Positions 1 to 9,112 of a DNA stretch of 35,770 nucleotides are shown here, piece by piece. The stretch's first letter is position 1. Each line of letters opens with the position of its first letter. The DNA is taken from the NCBI GenBank assembly GCA_910574915.1, contig CAJTCR010000052.1, forward strand, positions 1 through 35,770, in the 5' to 3' direction. The position numbers and the translations under genes are program-made. Origin of the DNA: Eubacteriaceae bacterium (GTDB taxonomy: Bacteria; Bacillota; Clostridia; Lachnospirales; Lachnospiraceae). Under the pieces are notes generated by a model. That model searched no databases, was not told the DNA's origin, and saw only the letters and a list, made by a program, of their open reading frames with translations.

Positions 1-120
1 GCCTAATCCTTTCTTCAGATTCCACCTCACGATGGACACCCTTGGCTTCGGCTGTATCCTTCCCACTGCCGGGCGGATTGGGGACTTTCACCCGTTAGAA
101 CGTGTGCCCACCGGGCACAC
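1..120 (-). mobile_element. 5' end of a group II intron, probably class C (cut by window edge)
   Basis: Read on the minus strand from 120, the sequence begins GTGTGCCCGG, continues with a GGGTGAAAGTCCC segment and later has CAAGGGTGTCC and GTGGAATCTGAAG. These match the 5' end and early domain I of bacterial group II introns such as the Oceanobacillus iheyensis class C intron. The boundary at 120 immediately follows a terminator hairpin (122-165), which is the known target preference of class C introns. The reverse transcriptase and domains V/VI would lie left of the window. The family call rests on remembered motif similarity, not a covariance search. Confidence 0.8.
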
Positions 121-121
121 C

Positions 122-165
122 AAAAAACAGCCAAAAATCTGATAACAGATTTCCGACTGTTTTTT
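122..165 (-). terminator. Rho-independent terminator, bidirectional in form
   Basis: A hairpin is formed by AAATCTG and CAGATTT with outer CAGTC and GGCTG pairing, flanked by A-rich sequence on one side and a T run on the other. On the minus strand it would end transcription arriving from the GH32 gene, whose stop is about 225 bases upstream. It also forms the 5' exon of the adjoining group II intron. The 166-390 interval between this hairpin and the GH32 stop is AT-rich and shows no gene or other clear signal. Confidence 0.75.
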
Positions 166-390
166 ATTCTCATATGCATATATTAATAGCTGATATTAAA
201 TCTGGCTGAACGCCAACTTAATTAAAAAAATATTCTGAGCCATTCATGCTATTTCATCAAGGTTAGAATCTCTTAGTGTTCTGCAAAACAACCAGGGGTG
301 CCGCGACCGTACGCAGCCAGGGCGTGCCAATCTCCGCTCCCGGCATCCCTTCCTAATAAAAATTTACCAAAGCAATTCAAACAGACCCTA

Positions 391-1884
391 TCACCTTTCG
401 ATCAGCTCATAATTCACCACATCCATACAAACCGCCCCATCCGCCAAAAACGAAATCCCGTCCGCCTCCTTTGGCGTATACATCGTTGCCGTCATCACCT
501 GCTCCCCGTCATTGACAAATACTTCCACGCTAAAGCGGTCTAAAATCAGGCGCAGCTTTAAGCACCCGTTTGTATGGTTTACCAGGCATCTGCGCTGATG
601 GATAATCGCCCTCCTGGAGCCGGAAAACTTACGGTCGATTTTAAGTACGGATTCTTCCGGGCGGAAGCTTAACGATGTGTAGTATGTTTCATCCTGTGCA
701 AAACGGACGGCAAATTTGCGGTACAGCCGTTCCCCTTCGCCCGGACGAATCAAAAGCTCCAGATCGATCCTGCGTCCTTTGATGCCTTCGAGATGGACAG
801 TGCCTGTTACAGGCACCTGCTTGTAGCTGACCCCGGCGCCGCGCAGGCTGTGAAGCTCCCGTACCGGATTTTGATACAGCCTGCCGTTTTTTACGGACAG
901 CTCCCTTGGCAGGCTCATCTGCCCGTACCAGAGCGGATGCTCAGAGGTGCGCAGGCCGCATGTGTCCCAGTTTTGCATCCAGCCGATCATAATCCGCCTG
1001 CCGTCCAGTGATAACACGGTCTGCGGCGCATAAAAATCTATTCCGTAATCAATCGACTGGCTGTGCTGTGCTGTAAATGTGTCCGTCTTTTCCTCGTAGT
1101 CTCCGATCAGGCAGAGCGTGCCGTTGCCGTTGTGGTACTCAAATCCCTGCGGCAGCATATCCTGCGGGCTTGTTAAAAGCACCTGATGACCGTCCAGTGT
1201 AAAAAAATCCGGGCATTCCCACATCATCCCAAAACGGCTGTTGTTTGCGCACAGTACTTTTACATAGCTCCAGTGAAACCCGTCCGGGCTTTGAAACAGT
1301 AACACCTGGCCGCTGCCGTCCGCCGGGCGGTTTCCGATCACGCAGCCGTAAGTGCCGTCCGCCTTTTTCCAGATTTTCGGGTCTCTGAAATCAAACCGGC
1401 TAAAGCCCTTTTGCAGATCCTTTTCATCCAGCACCGGATTTTTCTCGTATTTTTCGTAATCCACGCCGTTTCCAACAGCAAGGCACTGTGTCTGGACTTC
1501 GAGAAATTCCCCGTTTTTTTGCTGTTCCTTCACCACTCCCGTATACATCAAAAGCTGCCTGCCGTCCGCAAGCTCTATCGCGCTCCCTGAAAAACAGCCG
1601 TCCTTGTCATAAGGCGCATCCGGCGCCAATGCAGCCGGAAGGTACTCCCAGTGCAGCAGGTCTTTGCTTACCGCGTGCCCCCAGTGCATCGGCCCCCAAT
1701 GGGAGTCATACGGATGGTACTGGTAAAACATATGGTACTGCCCCTGATACCAGGAAAACCCGTTTGGGTCATTCATCCATCCCGCCCGCGCAGACAGATG
1801 AAACGCCGGGCGTTCGTCTGCCTGGATTCGTTGTTCCAAAGCCTCTTCGTATTTGCGTGCTTCCCGTAAAGTCTGACTTGTCAT
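391..1884 (-). CDS. scrB: Glycoside hydrolase family 32 sucrose-6-phosphate hydrolase / beta-fructosidase
   Basis: This 497-residue cytoplasmic enzyme (no signal peptide) should hydrolyse sucrose, sucrose-6-phosphate or short fructans to release fructose. The three GH32 signatures are present: WMNDPNG at about 36-42 with nucleophile Asp39, RDP at 167-169 with transition-state Asp168, and WEC at 222-224 with acid/base Glu223. The C-terminal part has the beta-sandwich typical of the family and the length is normal. The ATG at 1884 has AAAGGA upstream with good spacing. It is the last gene of a minus-strand run, 108 bases after the AAA/PD-(D/E)XK gene. No PTS transporter is adjacent, so the exact substrate, and the scrB name, are inference; sacA-type invertase is the alternative. 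Confidence 0.9.
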   Translation of the reverse strand: MTSQTLREARKYEEALEQRIQADERPAFHLSARAGWMNDPNGFSWYQGQYHMFYQYHPYDSHWGPMHWGHAVSKDLLHWEYLPAALAPDAPYDKDGCFSGSAIELADGRQLLMYTGVVKEQQKNGEFLEVQTQCLAVGNGVDYEKYEKNPVLDEKDLQKGFSRFDFRDPKIWKKADGTYGCVIGNRPADGSGQVLLFQSPDGFHWSYVKVLCANNSRFGMMWECPDFFTLDGHQVLLTSPQDMLPQGFEYHNGNGTLCLIGDYEEKTDTFTAQHSQSIDYGIDFYAPQTVLSLDGRRIMIGWMQNWDTCGLRTSEHPLWYGQMSLPRELSVKNGRLYQNPVRELHSLRGAGVSYKQVPVTGTVHLEGIKGRRIDLELLIRPGEGERLYRKFAVRFAQDETYYTSLSFRPEESVLKIDRKFSGSRRAIIHQRRCLVNHTNGCLKLRLILDRFSVEVFVNDGEQVMTATMYTPKEADGISFLADGAVCMDVVNYELIER

Positions 1885-1992
1885 AGTTGTTTCCTTTCTA
1901 ACTGCTTACTGCATATTTTGCGCCGCATCCTGCCTGGTCGTCCAGCCCTGTGCAAATGTAACCGGAAGAATCGTAAGCGGCTCCGCCTCCGG

Positions 1993-3699
1993 CTACAAAT
2001 CTGCTGCCAAAAGCACCCTGCACTGATCCTTATAACAGGCGATTGCGTATTTCAGCACCTTTTTAACAGATTCATGATAAAACGCATCGTGATACCTCCT
2101 GTTTTGAATCTGTTCCAGCGCAGCCTGACACGCGGCGTCCAGGCTGCCGTCATGTGCATATTTTACCTCGATAATCATGCCAACCGGCTCATCGTCGTCA
2201 TCCATTTCCACCAGGATATCCGCATACCCCTCTCCTGCCTCCTTATTCGAAAAAACCGTCCAGCTTCCTTTAAAAGCAAGCAGCCCCAGCAGCATTCCAT
2301 GATAAAAGTTCTCCTTTAGCGCTCTTCTTGCAAACGTATCACGGATACTGATGGTCTTTTTTAAATATTTGCCAAACTGCCGCTGTACTTCCTGTGCATT
2401 GCCTTTTGCAAACGCATCGCATAGCGCGTCCAGCGACTTTCCATCCTGTTTTGCGTCTTCCTTAAACAGCTCCATCACCTGTGTCGTAAAAATCTCTCTA
2501 ACCTCCAGATTCGGAATTGCCAGACGCAGGCTGCGCCCCTCGCCCCTTCCGCGCTGTGTCAGGTAACCGGTCATAAACAGCACGCTCCAGATCTTATCGA
2601 TGGAGCTGTACATATCACGCCAGGTAATCTCCTGGTGAATTTCCTTTGTAACAAGCTCCCCGGCAATCAGGCGTTCGATCTCACGCTTGATCGAACTGCT
2701 TTCTCCTGCTTTTCGCAAAAAGTGTCTGACCACGTCGTTTCCGCTGCTATTTGCCCAGTAATTTTCCGGCAGCGCATCCGCATCGGAGCACAAAAGCGCA
2801 CAATAATTCACCACATCCCAGGGACAGTATACTTCCACATCCCCAAACCGGTAACCGTCATACCATTCTTTTACCACATGATATTTTTCAGACATGCCAT
2901 AATAGCCCAACAGCTCCATCACCTCTTGATCTGTAAATCCAAAACACTCATCCAGGCGCACATCCGCAATCGTCAGCACATGGATATTGTTAAGTCCCGT
3001 AAAAATACTTTCCTTGGAAACTCTCATACATCCTGTCAGGACGGCAAACTGCAAGCTTGTATTCGTCTTAAGCCCCTGCTGAAAAAAAACGCGCAGAAGG
3101 CTTGCCATCTCATGATAGTAGCCCTGTGCATGTGCTTTCGCCAGCGGCACATCGTATTCATCAATCAGGACCACGGCTTTTTGCCCATAATGCTTTTGCA
3201 GCAGCCGTGACAGCAGCTCCAGGCTGCCGCAAAAAACAGCTTTGTCCATTTTTCTGTCCAGCAGTTCCAAAAACGCCTGTTTTTCATTTTGGGTAAGCTT
3301 TTCACTTTCGCACAGATAGTAGTGGTTCCCCGCTTCCCGGTTCACCATCATCGCTGCCATCGCAAACGCCGTATCAAAAGATTCCGCATCAATATCCTTT
3401 AAGGAAAAACTAAGCACCGGAAATTTCCCCATATATGCCCCGCAAAGTTCCTCGTCCTGCATAATTTCAAGTCCTGCAAACAGCTCCCTGTCAGAACCCA
3501 GCGCAAAAAAATGCCTGAGCATACTCATATTTAAAGATTTCCCAAAACGCCTTGGGCGGGTAAACAATGTTACTTCCGCCTGATTTTGCAGCAGCTCACA
3601 AATCAGTCCTGTTTTATCCACATAATAATAGCCGTTCTTTCGAAGCTTTTCAAAATCTTCAATCCCAATCGGGAGCTTCTTTTTTGACCTGTCCACCAT
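1993..3699 (-). CDS. AAA-ATPase-like / PD-(D/E)XK nuclease domain protein (copy 1)
   Basis: The 568-residue product has the AAA-ATPase_like plus PDDEXK_9 architecture common in gut Clostridia and Bacteroidetes. The N-terminal YYYVDKT motif is followed by the P-loop variant RPRRFGKS at about 48-55. A Walker-B-like VVLIDEYD lies near residue 190. At the C-terminus GYADILVE is followed by IIEVKYA, the D...E-x-K core of a PD-(D/E)XK nuclease fold. The role of this family is not established; defence or mobile-element functions are suspected. A longer ORF opens at 3732, but the ATG at 3699 has GGAAAGGA eight bases upstream and a family-like N-terminus. This start overlaps the end of the HipA-like gene by about 40 bases, suggesting coupled translation. 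Confidence 0.85.
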   Translation of the reverse strand: MVDRSKKKLPIGIEDFEKLRKNGYYYVDKTGLICELLQNQAEVTLFTRPRRFGKSLNMSMLRHFFALGSDRELFAGLEIMQDEELCGAYMGKFPVLSFSLKDIDAESFDTAFAMAAMMVNREAGNHYYLCESEKLTQNEKQAFLELLDRKMDKAVFCGSLELLSRLLQKHYGQKAVVLIDEYDVPLAKAHAQGYYHEMASLLRVFFQQGLKTNTSLQFAVLTGCMRVSKESIFTGLNNIHVLTIADVRLDECFGFTDQEVMELLGYYGMSEKYHVVKEWYDGYRFGDVEVYCPWDVVNYCALLCSDADALPENYWANSSGNDVVRHFLRKAGESSSIKREIERLIAGELVTKEIHQEITWRDMYSSIDKIWSVLFMTGYLTQRGRGEGRSLRLAIPNLEVREIFTTQVMELFKEDAKQDGKSLDALCDAFAKGNAQEVQRQFGKYLKKTISIRDTFARRALKENFYHGMLLGLLAFKGSWTVFSNKEAGEGYADILVEMDDDDEPVGMIIEVKYAHDGSLDAACQAALEQIQNRRYHDAFYHESVKKVLKYAIACYKDQCRVLLAADL

Positions 3700-4918
3700 A
3701 AGCAATATCCTTTCCAAGATCAAGCTGCACATCGTCTACAAAAACCTGTGTTTTTAAAGCACGCGCCGCATCTTCCAGCATCCGCACCCGTTCACGCAGC
3801 CCTTTGCAGATGGCATCGCACCGTACCTGATCCACAAAGACCGACCCTTCGACGATCTTTCGAAACTCTTCTTCTATATCTAAAAGCGCGGAAACATCCA
3901 GCCAGGAAAAGTCCTGCACAAGCTGGAGCTGCCGCTCATGGGTGCTTTTAAAAGGCTTGCAGGAAACTTTCGCGCCGGCACGGATCATTGCCGCAGGCTT
4001 GTCAAACCACAAGGAAGTCCCGCTGTCATAAATCGGCGCAGCCCCCAGATATTCCAACGTATCCGCCCTGCGTACGACACCGAAATTATTCTGGTGCCTG
4101 TCCTCGTTGACAATCAAATAGTCCAGCACAAGCATCTGCCAGACCGCTTCGCGAATGCCTGGCACGCCAAGGCGCTCACAGCAGTGCAGGTAATGCTCGT
4201 ATAAGGAACGATGGTTTGGCTTTTTTACTGTCTGCATTACATACCATGCTGGAATAAGCTCTGTATCCGGTGTAATAAAATCTTCACAAATACTGTATGG
4301 ATAACCGTCCACCATCACAAGCCCATACGACACATGCGGGATGTGAAGGCGCTCCATCACGCGGCTGGCAAATACTTCATTATACGGCTCCTGCCAGGAC
4401 GCGCCGCTCCCGCCCTTTAACAGGCACCGTTTGCCGCCTGTAACAATCCATTTTTTCCTAAGCCACCCGTCCGATGTGTTATCCGGCGACATCAGGCTGA
4501 CCTGTGCACTTTTTGTGGGCTTTCCAAACAGCAGGTTTCCTACATCTTCGGAAAATGGATGTTCAAAAAAGTTTACCTGCTCCCACATCATTTCTGCCCC
4601 CGCAGGACAGATCCAATACTGGTCAGACAAGCTAAGCCCCAGGCACTTTTCCAGCAAAAGCGGTGTGTCCGCAATCTGCATCGCTTGCAGCACCCCTTGT
4701 ATCCCAGCACGGCTTGCAGGGATCGCCCTCCCGCGCCACCAGGCATTGAGTGCGCCGCGGTCTATCGATCCGTGATGCAGCGAAATCCCAACAGGCACAT
4801 GTGCTTTCTGGTATACCGTACCAACCGAAAGCACCGCACCTGTAGCAGCATCCAGCCCAATCTGTACAACCGGGATATTTTTATGCATCAAAATGTAATT
4901 GTTGCCCGCGTTTGCCAT
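3659..4918 (-). CDS. HipA-like kinase-fold protein
   Basis: A 419-residue soluble protein whose C-terminal half carries HipA-type kinase motifs. DYLIVNEDRHQNNFG (266-280) is the catalytic loop, with probable catalytic Asp273 and metal-binding Asn. APIYDSG (294-300) stands for the DFG-like motif. A glycine-rich KGGSG at 168-172 may serve as nucleotide loop. HipA kinases phosphorylate proteins such as glutamyl-tRNA synthetase; the substrate here is unknown. No HipB-like helix-turn-helix antitoxin gene is adjacent, so a classical toxin-antitoxin pair is not supported. AAGGAG precedes the ATG by six bases. It starts 10 bases after the FAD oxidoreductase stop and its 3' end overlaps the downstream AAA gene. 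Confidence 0.75.
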   Translation of the reverse strand: MANAGNNYILMHKNIPVVQIGLDAATGAVLSVGTVYQKAHVPVGISLHHGSIDRGALNAWWRGRAIPASRAGIQGVLQAMQIADTPLLLEKCLGLSLSDQYWICPAGAEMMWEQVNFFEHPFSEDVGNLLFGKPTKSAQVSLMSPDNTSDGWLRKKWIVTGGKRCLLKGGSGASWQEPYNEVFASRVMERLHIPHVSYGLVMVDGYPYSICEDFITPDTELIPAWYVMQTVKKPNHRSLYEHYLHCCERLGVPGIREAVWQMLVLDYLIVNEDRHQNNFGVVRRADTLEYLGAAPIYDSGTSLWFDKPAAMIRAGAKVSCKPFKSTHERQLQLVQDFSWLDVSALLDIEEEFRKIVEGSVFVDQVRCDAICKGLRERVRMLEDAARALKTQVFVDDVQLDLGKDIAYGGQVKKEAPDWD

Positions 4919-4928
4919 CTCCCGCTCC

Positions 4929-5999
4929 TTACTTCATCTCTGAAAAAGTCCCTGCCATGCTTCCAACCAGGCTCCACTGCCGGATCATATACGACCACAG
5001 CTCCTTCGTGCGCTCCCTGTAATCCGCATAGAGCATCTCCATATTTTCAAAATGCTGCGCCAGGGCGCACGCTGCGCAATAGCCGCTTTCCATTGCCGCA
5101 GAGATCCCCTCGCCCATAGGGTTTAAAAACCCTGCCGCTTCTCCGGCAAACAGCACGCGCCCAACGCCATAATCAATATAGCAGCCCGGACGGATATATG
5201 GCATCAGCCATTTTTCTGATTTTACCCGCTTTGCAATATGTAGCCCGTGGTTCTTTGTCATATAGGCAAGAAAACGGTCATAAAACTGCCGGATCTTTCC
5301 GGTATCCTTAACGGCAACTCCAAAAACGAGCATCCCGTCCTTGACATTAAACCATGCATCATAGCCAGACAGCTCCGGCTGCAAATACGCATAGAAATAA
5401 TGCGGGTCAAGACAGATGCTGCCTTCATAAAACGTCTGGAATGTAGTGACGCAGGCTGGCGGATTTTTTATGATCTTACGCTTTAACATCCCTGCCACCC
5501 CTTCGCAGTCCAGCAAATACCTGGCTGTTTCTATATACGTCTTTTTACCGTCCGCAAGTGCCCTGCCTAACGCATTGCCTTGCAGGCAGCTTCCACGCAG
5601 CGTAACATGCACACAGCCTCCTTCTTCTTCACAGGATACCGCAATCGTATCATCCCTGACCACAGCGCCGCTCTCCCTGGCTTTGTCCGCAAGCCAACTG
5701 TCAAACTGGCTGCGCCAGACATTGCACCCTTCCTGTTCAAACCGATATTCTTTTCCCAGATCATTGGTAAAAATCATTCCCCGGTTGTCCACCGGCGTAC
5801 ACATTGCCTTCTGTGGTACCGGCGCTCCAAAATAAAGATTTGTAAGCGCCATCGTCTTTTTGATTAAAATGCCGGAACATGATTTATAGCGCGGCATCTT
5901 AAACTTTTCCACAAGCAAGACACGATAGCCTTTTTCTGCAAGTACTTTTGCTGCGGTACAACCAGCCGGCCCTGCACCGGCTATGATAACATCATACAT
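4929..5999 (-). CDS. FAD-dependent oxidoreductase, geranylgeranyl reductase-like
   Basis: The 356-residue protein begins with a Rossmann FAD-binding motif, IIAGAGPAGCTAA (GxGxxG at 8-13), followed by the acidic end of beta-2 (LLVEK). The second FAD segment, GRVLFAGEAAGFLNPMGEGI, lies near residues 283-302 and is typical of the geranylgeranyl reductase / p-hydroxybenzoate hydroxylase superfamily. No transmembrane segment is seen. Family members reduce isoprenoid chains or halogenate/hydroxylate small molecules; the substrate here cannot be told. The ATG at 5999 has AGGGG eight bases upstream. It sits between the two AAA/PD-(D/E)XK paralogues, 29 bases after the upstream one. Confidence 0.8.
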   Translation of the reverse strand: MYDVIIAGAGPAGCTAAKVLAEKGYRVLLVEKFKMPRYKSCSGILIKKTMALTNLYFGAPVPQKAMCTPVDNRGMIFTNDLGKEYRFEQEGCNVWRSQFDSWLADKARESGAVVRDDTIAVSCEEEGGCVHVTLRGSCLQGNALGRALADGKKTYIETARYLLDCEGVAGMLKRKIIKNPPACVTTFQTFYEGSICLDPHYFYAYLQPELSGYDAWFNVKDGMLVFGVAVKDTGKIRQFYDRFLAYMTKNHGLHIAKRVKSEKWLMPYIRPGCYIDYGVGRVLFAGEAAGFLNPMGEGISAAMESGYCAACALAQHFENMEMLYADYRERTKELWSYMIRQWSLVGSMAGTFSEMK

Positions 6000-6028
6000 T
6001 GTCGCTTCCCCTTCATCTGCTGTTTTTT

Positions 6029-7744
6029 CTATTTTATGCCTTCTGCCCCATCTTCCGCGATCCTTACCACGCAGTCTTTCCCGAAAAAAGCAATCCCATA
6101 CCGTGCCACTTTTTCATAGCCGTCGTCGTTTAGCTCCCGTACATACTGCCTGTCTTCGATTTGCAGCAGTGCTTCCCGTGCTTTTTGCTCCAGCTCCCGA
6201 AACTTCTTTGCCACCTTAAACTCCAGTACAAATGCTTCCCTACGCCTAGTCAGCGGCTTGACATACAAGTCGCTGCGCCCGGTACCGCCTTCCCGGTTTG
6301 ATTTGACAAGGTACCCTTTCATCCCTGACAAGATCCCCAGCAAAAATCCGTGATAAAAGCTCTCATACGCATCGTTAAAACTGATCGTCTCAAGCAAAAG
6401 ATCTGTGATTTCCTTTTCTAATTGTCTGGTGTGATGCTCTACAAACGCTGTAAACAGGCGCGTACGGTCTTTTGCCTTTACTTTTTCGTCAAACCAGGCA
6501 AGTATTTTCGTGCGGAATATAAGCCTTACCTCTTCGTTTGGAATCTGAAATACCGCAAACACCTGCCTGGTCTTTGCATCCATCCGTTCCGATACTTTAC
6601 GAAAATATCCAGTAAAAAACATAAAATTCCACAAATTGTCTATAGAATGATAGATTTCATCATAAGTAATGTCCTCATACACCGGCTTTTCCACTGTCCC
6701 GCCTTCGATCAGGTGCTCAATCTCCACTTTTGTCTCAACATCCGCCTGCTCGATAAAGGTGCGCACAATACTGTTCGAACTTGTATTCGCCCAGTAAGCA
6801 GCCGGGAACGATGTATCGTCTGCTAACATATCCTTTACAAAGCGAATCACACTCCAAGGGTTATACACATGCGTATTTCCAAACACATACCCGTCGTACC
6901 ACTCCTTTGCCGTCTCATATTTATGGCAAAGATGAAAGTCCGCGCAGATCTTTTTTACCTCTTCTTGTGTAAACCCAAAGAATGCATCATAACTTTTACT
7001 GAATATAGAAATCATCTCCAGGTTATTCATACCCGTAAAAATGCTCTCCTTAGAAACCCGCAGGCAGCCGGTAACTACCGCAAATTCCAGGCTCGCATTC
7101 GTCTTAAAGACCGATTCAAACAATGAACGCAGCAAACTTACCATCGGCTCATAAAAGCCTGAAAAATAGGCATTTTCCAACGGAACATCGTACTCGTCAA
7201 TCAGCACAATCACTTTTTTTCCATAAAACTGTTCCAGGCATTCAGACAAAAACTTTAAAGCGTCTCCAAAGTTTTCCCTGTCCGGCTTTTCCCAGAGCAT
7301 TTGCTGATACCTTGCCTTTTGTTCTTTTGGCAGGATTTCCATTACAAATCTGTGGCGCCTGAATTCATCTGCAACCTGCCTTACAAGCATCCGGTAAGCC
7401 AGGTCAAAATCCGGCTGCCGGGCAGCTTTGAAGGACAAGCTGATTACCGGGTACTGCCCCATATGCGACAAATACTGCTTTCCTGCCTGCATAATCTTTA
7501 ACCCTTGAAACAAAAGGCAGTGATCCATTTTTGTCCCGCCCTGCGTCCTTGCATCTTCCAAAAAATACTGGAGCATACTCATATTCAGCGTCTTTCCGAA
7601 TCTGCGCGGGCGGGTAAACAGATTGACATCGCCTTTTTTATCCAGCAGTTCTTTGATAAACAATGTTTTATCGACCAAATAGTAGCCCCTTGTTACAAGC
7701 TTTTCAAAATTGTCCAGCCCGACCGGCAGCGGCTTAACATTCAT
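6029..7744 (-). CDS. AAA-ATPase-like / PD-(D/E)XK nuclease domain protein (copy 2)
   Basis: This 571-residue paralogue of the gene at 1993-3699 has the same order of parts: YYLVDKT near the N-terminus, P-loop variant RPRRFGKT at about 42-49, Walker-B-like VIVLIDEYD, then CLRVSKESIFTG, and a C-terminal nuclease core with GRSDLYVK followed by VLEFKVAKK. Divergence between the copies is substantial, so they are not a recent duplication. Its ATG lies two bases after the stop of the upstream metallophosphoesterase gene, and its ribosome binding site (AAAGGA) is inside the end of that gene, so the two are very likely translated together. Biochemical role unknown. Confidence 0.85.
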   Translation of the reverse strand: MNVKPLPVGLDNFEKLVTRGYYLVDKTLFIKELLDKKGDVNLFTRPRRFGKTLNMSMLQYFLEDARTQGGTKMDHCLLFQGLKIMQAGKQYLSHMGQYPVISLSFKAARQPDFDLAYRMLVRQVADEFRRHRFVMEILPKEQKARYQQMLWEKPDRENFGDALKFLSECLEQFYGKKVIVLIDEYDVPLENAYFSGFYEPMVSLLRSLFESVFKTNASLEFAVVTGCLRVSKESIFTGMNNLEMISIFSKSYDAFFGFTQEEVKKICADFHLCHKYETAKEWYDGYVFGNTHVYNPWSVIRFVKDMLADDTSFPAAYWANTSSNSIVRTFIEQADVETKVEIEHLIEGGTVEKPVYEDITYDEIYHSIDNLWNFMFFTGYFRKVSERMDAKTRQVFAVFQIPNEEVRLIFRTKILAWFDEKVKAKDRTRLFTAFVEHHTRQLEKEITDLLLETISFNDAYESFYHGFLLGILSGMKGYLVKSNREGGTGRSDLYVKPLTRRREAFVLEFKVAKKFRELEQKAREALLQIEDRQYVRELNDDGYEKVARYGIAFFGKDCVVRIAEDGAEGIK

Positions 7745-7746
7745 CT

Positions 7747-9015
7747 CTACGCTTCCTTTTCTTCAAACACCTCATACTGCCTGCCAGCGCCTCCGCAGAC
7801 CGGGCAGCGCTCCGGCGCCGCATCGCCTGTCATCACATAGCCGCAGATCGGGCAGACATATATTTTTTCCTGTGAAAAGGCGTCCATATCTGATGCCTGC
7901 ATAAGCAGCGCCGCATGTTCCTTTTCTGCCGCGGCAGCGCCTGCGTATGCCTGTTCCGCAAGCGGGTACTCGTGCTTTTTTGCATACTCGCGCATCATCC
8001 GGTACATCTGCTCGTATTCAAACTGTTCTCCTGCTACAAAAGAAGCAGGCGCGTCCATAAAAGCTGCCGGGCGTTCGAGCACCGCGTAAAAATTGCGTGC
8101 ATGGTAATACTCCGAAGCGGCAAGCGCCTGAAACAGGTTTGCAATTCTTGGCATTCCCCTGCGCTTTGCCCGTTCTGCGAACATCAGATATTTTAAATGC
8201 GCCATCAGCTCTCCCTGCACCGTCTGTTCCAGGTGCTGCTTTAAAATCCCGTCGCGGCGCTCCCTTTGATAGCAGTCGTCAGGCAGGTTTACAATCTCAT
8301 ATGTGAGCGCTCCGTTTTTTTCGGTAAAGTGCACGACATGGTGCTCTACGTCACAGGAGCGAATCTCTTTTGACACGTCCTCGATCCAGGCTCCTCCGCC
8401 TCCGGTGCAGATCAGCGGAATGCCGTCCACCTGGTCTTCGAACCGCGAATGCACATGTCCGCAGAGTAAGTATTTTACTTTTTGCTTCCACGGCGCATAT
8501 GCCTGCTTTAGCCGGCAAAATTCCTCTTCTGAAACACAGTTTAAAATAAAATGATTCGGCACCGGGATATGGAACGCTATAATTACCTGCGCAACCTCTT
8601 CCATCGCAAGCACCTTTGTCAGCAAAGAAAGCCCTTCTTCTTCAAAAGAGCGCGCCGCATTATCCAGTACAACGATGGCAAACGCATCGGCAAGCAGCGC
8701 ATAGTTTTTTTCTCCAAAATAGTCCGTATATTCTCCCGTATCGTGGTTTCCCCTTAATGTATAGACCGGATTTTCGGCAATCACCTGCGTGATCTCACGG
8801 ATCATGCCGTAATAATGTCTCGTCCCTGCCGGAACGAGGTCTCCGGCAATCAGCGTAAGGTCATCCTTTCCGGTTTCTTCCAGCGCGCCTGCGTATACTT
8901 TCATATTGTAGGTACCGAGCCCTTCGCAGCCAGGATCGCCGATTACCCCGATCGAATGCACCCCCGTAAGGCGTATGACCTGCTCTTGTACTTTTACCAT
9001 TTTTTGTTTTTCCAT
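7747..9015 (-). CDS. Metallophosphoesterase - rubrerythrin - rubredoxin-like fusion
   Basis: The 422-residue protein joins three modules. Residues 20-240 are a calcineurin-like phosphoesterase, with AGDL (57-60), GNHD (89-92), AFHIP with His149, and GHVH (186-189). Motif I reads GDPG instead of the usual D-x-H, so one metal-ligand histidine is missing. Residues about 255-375 form a ferritin-like four-helix rubrerythrin domain with diiron-type ligands Glu269, Glu302/His305 and Glu364/His367. Residues 387-410 hold Cys388-x2-Cys391 and Cys404-x2-Cys407, a rubredoxin-like iron site. Rubrerythrins reduce peroxide in anaerobes; combining this with a phosphoesterase is unusual and the substrate is unknown. 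GAGGA lies nine bases before the ATG. Confidence 0.85.
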   Translation of the reverse strand: MEKQKMVKVQEQVIRLTGVHSIGVIGDPGCEGLGTYNMKVYAGALEETGKDDLTLIAGDLVPAGTRHYYGMIREITQVIAENPVYTLRGNHDTGEYTDYFGEKNYALLADAFAIVVLDNAARSFEEEGLSLLTKVLAMEEVAQVIIAFHIPVPNHFILNCVSEEEFCRLKQAYAPWKQKVKYLLCGHVHSRFEDQVDGIPLICTGGGGAWIEDVSKEIRSCDVEHHVVHFTEKNGALTYEIVNLPDDCYQRERRDGILKQHLEQTVQGELMAHLKYLMFAERAKRRGMPRIANLFQALAASEYYHARNFYAVLERPAAFMDAPASFVAGEQFEYEQMYRMMREYAKKHEYPLAEQAYAGAAAAEKEHAALLMQASDMDAFSQEKIYVCPICGYVMTGDAAPERCPVCGGAGRQYEVFEEKEA

Positions 9016-9112
9016 TGTGTGGCGTCCTCATATTCTTTCTATAAACTTTTCTACAAACTTATCAATAAACGTTTCTTTCATCTTAACACAGGCACATGGG
9101 AAACTCAATCTT

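Noticed and set aside
3659..4918. HipAB toxin-antitoxin system
   Set aside because: No small helix-turn-helix HipB gene is adjacent; neighbours are a flavoprotein and an AAA/nuclease gene.
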